In this document: in pieces, positions 4,914-9,410 of the stretch | How the letters are laid out: every line of letters begins with the position of its first letter | How positions within the stretch are numbered: the stretch's first letter is position 1 | Assembly: GCA_965658615.1 (NCBI GenBank) | Contig: CBFHSX010000053.1 | Span: 1 to 9,410 of the forward strand | Origin: UBA8337 sp965658615 | GTDB lineage: Bacteria; Pseudomonadota; Alphaproteobacteria; RS24 | Direction of reading: 5' to 3' | Length of the DNA: 9,410 nucleotides | Translations under genes and position numbers: made by a program | Notes under the pieces: model-generated | Told to the model about the DNA's origin: nothing | Database searches by the model: none | What the model saw: the letters and a program-made list of their open reading frames with translations, nothing else

Positions 4914-6721
4914 TTGATCCAAATCGGAGAGCTGTAAGCGCGCTCTTGCAGCGTTGCCGGAATATCCGGACGTGGCGTCACACCGGCGCGCAGCGCATCC
5001 CATGTTGACCAACGACAACTCGGGTTTTCCAACACACGAACATAATAAAACGCCTGCTGACCGGATTTATATTCCGGATCACGCCAGACGGTTTTCAACT
5101 CGCTATCGCCGGTTTTTGCCGTCGCCCGGCAGGTTTTCACATCGACCTTGGCGCCATTATCAGGACAGCGATAGTTGCGGCCGGGCTTTTGGCCACCGGC
5201 GCACGCCACGTCGAACACTTTTTCGGCGCTGCTGCCATCCGGCTTCAACCAGCCCTTGACGATTTGCACACGCTGCAGCGGATAAGAATTTGCATCGCGC
5301 ATCGCCCAGACCAGAAATTCCGGCTTTTGTCGTTTTTTCAGCAGCAAATCGCTGCCCATGGAGACGCCCTGCGCATAAGCCCGCTTGACCATATCGCTAC
5401 GCCTCAAAATGCGGCTGTCGAAATCATCCGAGGCGAAGAAACGCAATTTAATGCGCGGGCCGGTGGTTGCATAAGCCTCTTTTCGGCGCATAGCATCGAA
5501 AATATCGCCGCGCGTATTGCTGTCGGCCCAGACGGCGGCCAGACCCGACGCGCCCCATGTCTGGAAATTATTTTCATTATAAAGGCTGCCATCCTTATTC
5601 GGCTTGTCGAGCGGCACAGAGCCGCGCAGCTTGCCATTGGCATCGACCAAACCGATTTTGGACCAGTAATTATCCTCGTCAAACGCACCGGCCCCGACAT
5701 GCGTATCGGAAGCACCGATCATGCCGAATTTATACGGATTGCCACGGCCTTGCGCCTCCATTTCCAGCCCGCGCAAATAGGCTTGGCGCACATAAGACCC
5801 CTCAACGTTACTTTTATCCCATGTGCCGATGCGGAACGGCATGGTCTCAAAATCGGCAAATTCATCATTCGGCGACAAAAGCGGATGCGTTTCGCTATCG
5901 CCTTTCACCTGCGTCATCTCGACAATCGGCTCATTGCGCATACGGGTTGCCGCATAGCTCTCATCCATCGGACTGCCATCCCATTTTTTGGTCATGAACA
6001 TCAGACCGTTGGAGCCGTTGGAATTATGCGGCACAGCAATGCTGTCCATGCCCTTGTCACGCAGGCCGTCCATCCACGCCCAGAGGTCTTCCGGATTGGG
6101 AGACATGATGCGGCTGAAGGGCAATACCGGCGCTTTGTCGCCCCGGAAAAACACATTGCGATGCAGGTTCTGGTTTTGCGGGCCTGAGGTAAATTCATAG
6201 CCGATCAGCGTGGTGAACTTGCCCGGCTCATTATGCCGATTGGCTGTTTCGATAATTTCCTGCCAAGCCGATTTCATAATATCGACATCGACCAAATCAT
6301 CCGGCTTGTCGCTTTTATTGAGATAGGGGAAGAGTTTTTGAAACGCCCCAATGCGCTCCATTTGGGTTTTGGCTTTGCGCATTTCCAGCGAAACCGGGTG
6401 TTTTGACACTTTCTGCTTCGGGTCGTGCATGGCGGGCAGCATGCCGAGATAAATCGCATGGTCCGTGACCGATTGGAAATCCAGCGGCGCGGCGATTTTC
6501 ATCTCGAAACCGGCCGGATGATTAATCGCCTCGCCCTTGGCGAAACGATAGGCATCCTCCGGCGTATTGCGATTGCCGAAAATATAAGCGTCAAACGACA
6601 AAACAGTGTGCAAATGCGTTTCACCGAACAAGACTTGTCTGTTTTCAGGCCCGTCAGCTGCCTGCAAAGCGCCGCTGGAAGCCAAAAGCGCGCCAGCCGC
6701 CACAATATGTGTCCATTTCAT
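4910..6721 (-). CDS. Exported DUF3604 protein with PHP-like metal-binding motifs
   Basis: 603 residues, beginning with a signal peptide (K-W-T-H, hydrophobic core, L-Q-A-A at 19-22), so periplasmic or secreted. The start at 6721 is chosen because GGGAGGG (6734-6728) lies 6 nt upstream; a longer frame from 6736 would translate that ribosome binding site. The family is DUF3604, whose function is unsettled. Visible motifs match the PHP phosphoesterase-like core: G-E-T-H-L-H-T (H36, H38), S-V-T-D-H (D87, H88), G-Y-E-F (E176), H187, V-P-H-N-S-N-G (H232), and G-A-S-D-T-H (D339, H341). These are the expected metal ligands of a hydrolase with two or three metal ions. S-F-D-A-Y-I-F-G and the A-Y-R-F-A-K-G-E segment are DUF3604 hallmarks. 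Four Cys in the C-terminal third could form disulfides. It overlaps znuB tail to tail by 4 bp. A zinc-dependent activity served by the adjacent importer is a guess. Confidence 0.88.
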   Translation of the reverse strand: MKWTHIVAAGALLASSGALQAADGPENRQVLFGETHLHTVLSFDAYIFGNRNTPEDAYRFAKGEAINHPAGFEMKIAAPLDFQSVTDHAIYLGMLPAMHDPKQKVSKHPVSLEMRKAKTQMERIGAFQKLFPYLNKSDKPDDLVDVDIMKSAWQEIIETANRHNEPGKFTTLIGYEFTSGPQNQNLHRNVFFRGDKAPVLPFSRIMSPNPEDLWAWMDGLRDKGMDSIAVPHNSNGSNGLMFMTKKWDGSPMDESYAATRMRNEPIVEMTQVKGDSETHPLLSPNDEFADFETMPFRIGTWDKSNVEGSYVRQAYLRGLEMEAQGRGNPYKFGMIGASDTHVGAGAFDEDNYWSKIGLVDANGKLRGSVPLDKPNKDGSLYNENNFQTWGASGLAAVWADSNTRGDIFDAMRRKEAYATTGPRIKLRFFASDDFDSRILRRSDMVKRAYAQGVSMGSDLLLKKRQKPEFLVWAMRDANSYPLQRVQIVKGWLKPDGSSAEKVFDVACAGGQKPGRNYRCPDNGAKVDVKTCRATAKTGDSELKTVWRDPEYKSGQQAFYYVRVLENPSCRWSTWDALRAGVTPRPDIPATLQERAYSSPIWIN

Positions 6722-6737
6722 AATAATCCCTCCCAAT

Positions 6738-6764
6738 TGGACAAAACTGTAACCAAACTTTAAT
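6738..6764 (+). promoter_or_regulatory. Possible plus-strand promoter in the 6722-6872 gap
   Basis: TGGACA (6738-6743; 5 of 6 to TTGACA) and TTTAAT (6759-6764; 5 of 6 to TATAAT) lie 15 nt apart, a short but workable spacing. Transcription would start near 6771 and run into the terminator at 6827-6860. It lies within the leader of the minus-strand DUF3604 gene. No start codon follows on the plus strand before the terminator. Confidence 0.33.
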
Positions 6765-6770
6765 CATCCG

Positions 6771-6860
6771 TCGCGCAAAATACGACGTATACAGTGCGGT
6801 TAAGGGCCCTCCCCCCTTTCGCATTCGCCCCCGACGCCCTCCCTCGTCGGGGGCTTTTTT
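6771..6860 (+). ncRNA. Candidate small RNA with two CCCUCCC anti-Shine-Dalgarno segments
   Basis: A predicted transcript of about 90 nt from the plus-strand promoter to the plus-strand terminator. It contains no ATG. CCCTCCC occurs at 6807-6813, within a longer pyrimidine run to 6820, and again at 6837-6843 in the 8-nt loop of the terminator hairpin. Both could pair with purine-rich ribosome binding sites; exposed CU-rich loops of this kind are known in alphaproteobacterial trans-acting small RNAs. The ribosome binding site of the neighbouring DUF3604 gene, GGGAGGG, is an exact complement. Existence is inferred from the otherwise ownerless terminator; it may instead be a bidirectional hairpin for the operon to the right. 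Confidence 0.3.
6827..6860 (+). terminator. Strong plus-strand intrinsic terminator without an upstream plus-strand gene
   Basis: A perfect 10-bp stem (GCCCCCGACG at 6827-6836 with CGTCGGGGGC at 6845-6854) closes an 8-nt loop, CCCTCCCT, and is followed by six T (6855-6860) on the plus strand. Read on the minus strand the hairpin is followed by GAATGCG, not a T-run, so it is poor as a classical terminator for the agmatinase operon even though it lies 18 nt after that operon's last stop codon. Confidence 0.82.
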
Positions 6861-6872
6861 GCCGGATGAGGG

Positions 6873-7739
6873 CTAAAGCGCAAAACCCATAAGCTGATAA
6901 GCGATAAGCGCAGCCGTGAAATCGGAAGCCGGTTGCCCGTCCAGCGGTGCCAATTCGACAATATCAATGCCGACGCAATGGCGGCCCTTAAGCGTGCTTT
7001 CCACCAAATCCAAAGCTTGATAAAAACCCAAACCGCCAGGCACTGGCGTGCCGGTGGCGGGCAGGACAGACGGGTCGAGCCCATCAAGGTCGAAGGTCAC
7101 ATAAATATGTTCAGGGAAATCATCCGGCAGGGTGACGCTTGATATATTGCCGCGTACCAATTCCGGCCCGTCATGCGTAATCACCCCATGCGCGCGCCGC
7201 GCCGTCTCTTCTTCTTCGGCCAGCGCCCGCACACCGAAACTGGCCATAGGCAGACCCTCTTTGGCCAGCAGTTTCATAACGCTGGCATGGCTATGCGTAT
7301 GGCCCTGATAGGCGTCGCGAAAGTCGGCATGCGCGTCGATATGCACCAGACCGATCGGCGCATGCTCTTTTTCTTTCAGGGCATCAACCACCCCCATAAC
7401 GGCGCCATAGCTGATCGAATGTTCACCGCCCAGCGTCACCGGCACATGGCCGCGTGCTGCAATGTCTTTTGTGGTGCGGCGCAAATCCGCCATCACCGCT
7501 TCAATGGCTTGCCCGCAATCGACCGGCGCATGGGTGAAAATACCGGCGGCGCAAGGCACGCGACCGGCCACCAGACGCTCGAGCTGATGGCTGGCAGCGA
7601 TAATCGCCTGCGGCCCTTTTGCCGCGCCCGTACCGTAGGACACGGTTGCTTCCAGACCGCAAGGCACGACCTCAAAGCGCGCCGTCGCCATGTCATTTTC
7701 GGCGACCGCCAATTCTTCGCCAAGAAATTGATCCTGCAT
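6873..7739 (-). CDS. speB: Agmatinase-family ureohydrolase
   Basis: 288 residues, the normal length for agmatinase, which splits agmatine into putrescine and urea in the cytosol using two Mn ions. All metal ligands are visible: G-G-E-H-S (H107), D-A-H-A-D (D135, H137, D139) and F-D-L-D-G-L-D-P-S (D217, D219). The substrate loop reads H-T-H-S-H-A-S-V-M (147-155), the S-H-A form found in archaeal-type and related SpeB proteins rather than the arginase N-x-H-G form. The ATG at 7739 shares one base with the stop of the upstream decarboxylase (TGATG), so translation is coupled; GAAGG lies about 8 nt upstream. Last gene of the polyamine operon seen here. Its place beside the carboxyspermidine enzymes supports putrescine supply as its role; arginase or guanidinobutyrase activity cannot be excluded from sequence. 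Confidence 0.9.
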   Translation of the reverse strand: MQDQFLGEELAVAENDMATARFEVVPCGLEATVSYGTGAAKGPQAIIAASHQLERLVAGRVPCAAGIFTHAPVDCGQAIEAVMADLRRTTKDIAARGHVPVTLGGEHSISYGAVMGVVDALKEKEHAPIGLVHIDAHADFRDAYQGHTHSHASVMKLLAKEGLPMASFGVRALAEEEETARRAHGVITHDGPELVRGNISSVTLPDDFPEHIYVTFDLDGLDPSVLPATGTPVPGGLGFYQALDLVESTLKGRHCVGIDIVELAPLDGQPASDFTAALIAYQLMGFAL

Positions 7740-8887
7740 CAGGAGAGCCTTCCTTCGAAATCGGTATAATCGAATTGCTTGACCAGACGCAGCGCATCGG
7801 TCTGGCTATTCCATATCGCAATGGACGGCAATTGAATGCCGTTAAATGTCGTTGTCTTAACCATAGAATAATGCGCTTGATCGAGAAACGCCACGCGCTG
7901 ACCGGCCAGCGGCACATGCGCGAAAGCATAATCGCCGATCATGTCCCCGGCCAGACAGCTCGGCCCGCCGAGCCGTACCGACACACCCCCACCCTCGCCC
8001 AACAGCGCCGGACGATAAGGCGCTTCGATCACATCGGGCATATGCGCGGTGGCGGAAACGTCAAGAATGGCGACCGGGCCGTTATTCTCGGTCACGTCCA
8101 ACACCTCGCCGACCAAAATGCCGGCGTCAAAAGCGACGCTGGTGCCGAGCTCGAGATAAAGCTGCACGCCCAGCGCATCGCGTAATTCTTTCAGCAATGC
8201 AACCAGCCCGTCGCGGTCATAATCGGGGCGTGTAATCAGATGCCCACCGCCCAGATTGAGCCAATCGAGCTTGTCTTTTTGGCTGTCGAGAAACGGACGC
8301 ACCGCGGCGACCGTGCGGGCCAGCGGGTCAAAACCCTGCTCGCACAGCGTGTGCATATGAATACCGCGAATGGTATCGGGCAATGTGTCGATTTGCGAGA
8401 CCGGCTGGCCAAGCCGCGAGCCGGCCGCGCAGGGGTCGTATTTTTCAATCTCGCCTTCCGAATGCTCGGGATTAATCCGCAGCCCCGCATCTGCCCGGCC
8501 CAGCCCGGCGGCAAATTTGTCTGCCTGCGCCAAGCTGTTGAACACCACATGATCCGACAAGGCGGCAATGTCGCCAAACTCAGACGGCTTAAAGGCCGGC
8601 GCATAAGTCGCCAGCTTGCCGCCATAATGTGCGCGGGCCAGCTTGGCCTCCCAAAGGCCCGACGCGCATGTGCCGGCCAAATAATCCGCCACCATCGGTG
8701 CCAGCGACCACATCGAAAAGCCTTTCAGGGCCAGAAGAATATCCGCGCCCGATGCGTCGGAGACCGCCCTCAGCTCGCGCAGATTATCGCGCAGCTTCAC
8801 CTCATCCACCACAAAGCACGGGCTTGGCACACGCGACAGGTCAAATTGCGCGAAGCGTCCGGCACCGGTGGATTGGGTTTCCATCAT
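7739..8887 (-). CDS. nspC: Carboxynorspermidine/carboxyspermidine decarboxylase
   Basis: 382-residue PLP enzyme of the alanine-racemase-fold decarboxylases, converting carboxyspermidine to spermidine (or carboxynorspermidine to norspermidine). Seen: S-P-C-F-V-V-D-E near the start, A-L-K-G-F (K55, PLP Schiff base), G-I-H-M-H-T-L-C-E-Q (175-184), L-N-L-G-G-G-H (210-216, phosphate loop), D-V-S-A-T-A-H-M-P-D and G-P-S-C-L-A-G-D (C312, the cysteine equivalent to the active-site Cys of ornithine decarboxylase). The usual E-P-G-E-A motif reads E-L-G-T-S (246-250), an unusual change. The start is ATG at 8887, 2 nt after the upstream stop; ATG at 8884 is as good. A longer frame to 8929 would overlap the dehydrogenase by 40 nt and adds residues unlike the family. 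Coupled to genes on both sides. Confidence 0.93.
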   Translation of the reverse strand: MMETQSTGAGRFAQFDLSRVPSPCFVVDEVKLRDNLRELRAVSDASGADILLALKGFSMWSLAPMVADYLAGTCASGLWEAKLARAHYGGKLATYAPAFKPSEFGDIAALSDHVVFNSLAQADKFAAGLGRADAGLRINPEHSEGEIEKYDPCAAGSRLGQPVSQIDTLPDTIRGIHMHTLCEQGFDPLARTVAAVRPFLDSQKDKLDWLNLGGGHLITRPDYDRDGLVALLKELRDALGVQLYLELGTSVAFDAGILVGEVLDVTENNGPVAILDVSATAHMPDVIEAPYRPALLGEGGGVSVRLGGPSCLAGDMIGDYAFAHVPLAGQRVAFLDQAHYSMVKTTTFNGIQLPSIAIWNSQTDALRLVKQFDYTDFEGRLS

Positions 8888-8889
8888 GG

Positions 8890-9410
8890 CTAAAAATCCA
8901 ACGGCCCGTCGCGCGTCACATACTGCCAAGGCAGACCGTTTTCGTTCAGCATGGCCATAAACGGGTCGGGGTCGAGTTGCTCAAGATTGAACACGCCCGG
9001 CTGCATCCACGTGCCGTCCAGCATCAGCGCCGCGCCAATCATCGCCGGCACGCCGGTCGTATAGCTGACGGCTTGCGAGCCGACCTCGGCAAAACACGCC
9101 TCATGATCGCAAATATTATACAGATAAACGGTCTTCTCAGCGCCGTTTTGCACACCACTGACAATATTACCGATACAGGTTTTTCCCTGCGTCGTCTTGC
9201 CGAGATCGCCGGGATTGGGCAGCACGGCTTTGAGGAATTGCAGCGGGACAATTTCCTTGCCCTCATAAAGCACCGGCTCAATAGCGGTCATGCCGACATT
9301 TTGCAGCACTTCAAGATGCGTCAGATAGGCGTCGCCAAACGTCATCCAAAAGCGCGCGCGCTCAAGCTCCGGATAATGCTTGGACAGGCTTTCCAATTCC
9401 TCGTGATACA
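8890..9410 (-). CDS. Carboxy(nor)spermidine dehydrogenase, saccharopine-dehydrogenase family, C-terminal part (5' end outside window)
   Basis: The frame stays open to the right edge (Y-H-E-E-L-E-S-L at 9408-9385), so this is roughly the last 173 residues of a protein usually near 400; the TTG at 9396 is not a real start. The segments R-F-W-M-T-F-G-D-A-Y-L-T-H-L-E-V-L-Q-N-V-G-M, L-P-N-P-G-D-L-G, V-Y-L-Y-N-I-C-D-H and E-V-G-S-Q-A-V-S-Y-T-T-G-V-P-A match the C-terminal domain of carboxynorspermidine synthase. That enzyme uses NADPH to condense a diamine with L-aspartate semialdehyde. The N-terminal Rossmann domain lies beyond the window. The decarboxylase for its product starts 2 nt downstream, which fixes the assignment better than sequence alone; general saccharopine dehydrogenase is the alternative. 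Beside an agmatinase, putrescine is the likely substrate and carboxyspermidine the product. Confidence 0.9.
   Translation of the reverse strand, partial: YHEELESLSKHYPELERARFWMTFGDAYLTHLEVLQNVGMTAIEPVLYEGKEIVPLQFLKAVLPNPGDLGKTTQGKTCIGNIVSGVQNGAEKTVYLYNICDHEACFAEVGSQAVSYTTGVPAMIGAALMLDGTWMQPGVFNLEQLDPDPFMAMLNENGLPWQYVTRDGPLDF

Noticed and set aside
5189..6187. Long plus-strand frame of 332 codons opposite the DUF3604 gene
   Set aside because: It is an antisense shadow: the opposite strand has a signal peptide, ribosome binding site and family motifs, while this frame is rich in Arg, His and Ile with no recognisable domain.
6780..6790. ATACGACGTAT inverted repeat as an operator
   Set aside because: Only 5-bp arms around one base; too short to support without other copies.
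7173..7769. Plus-strand frames opposite agmatinase and the decarboxylase
   Set aside because: Shadows of well-supported minus-strand enzymes with complete catalytic motifs.
8888..8929. Longer decarboxylase start at 8929
   Set aside because: It overlaps the upstream gene by 40 nt, and the added residues do not resemble the family N-terminus.

Overview
The window reads as a stretch of a marine, proteorhodopsin-bearing Alphaproteobacterium. Support comes from a green-type proton-pumping proteorhodopsin, the aspartate-semialdehyde-dependent spermidine route (carboxyspermidine dehydrogenase and decarboxylase next to an agmatinase), ZnuC with a His-rich tail, and moderate GC with tightly packed genes. 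A SAR116-like lineage would fit, but that placement is inference from gene content only. I see no tRNA, rRNA, CRISPR array, insertion sequence or phage gene.

Layout, left to right. (1) 1-1372, plus strand: the C-terminal part of a class B flavin monooxygenase (FMO/BVMO family), then 8 bp later a secreted PCu(A)C-type copper chaperone. (2) 1369-1896, minus strand: an unrecognised small protein that meets the copper chaperone tail to tail and shares a TTAA with it; a good minus-strand promoter at 1925-1953 fixes its start. (3) 2029-2848, plus strand: a single-gene proteorhodopsin unit with its own strong ribosome binding site, highly biased codon use and a strong intrinsic terminator. No retinal or carotenoid genes adjoin it. 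(4) 2907-4913, plus strand: a SnoaL/NTF2-like protein followed by znuC and znuB (ATP-binding and permease parts of the high-affinity zinc importer). The zinc-binding protein ZnuA and the regulator Zur are not in the window. (5) 4910-6721, minus strand: a large exported DUF3604 protein with PHP-type metal-binding motifs, overlapping the end of znuB by 4 bp. (6) 6722-6872: a gene-free gap holding a strong terminator that points along the plus strand although no plus-strand gene precedes it. It may belong to an undescribed small RNA with two CCCTCCC (anti-Shine-Dalgarno) segments. (7) 6873-9410, minus strand: an operon reading carboxy(nor)spermidine dehydrogenase (5' part outside the window), carboxy(nor)spermidine decarboxylase, agmatinase.

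How the genes work together: agmatinase would supply putrescine, the dehydrogenase would condense it with aspartate semialdehyde to carboxyspermidine, and the decarboxylase would release spermidine. This is a self-contained spermidine branch that needs no S-adenosylmethionine decarboxylase. ZnuB and ZnuC import zinc. The copper chaperone acts in the periplasm, probably on cytochrome oxidase. The proteorhodopsin adds light-driven proton export. The best candidate for something undescribed is the putative small RNA at about 6771-6860. The rest is mostly known families with a few unusual residues: a Glu in the ZnuC Q-loop and an E-L-G-T-S loop in the decarboxylase.
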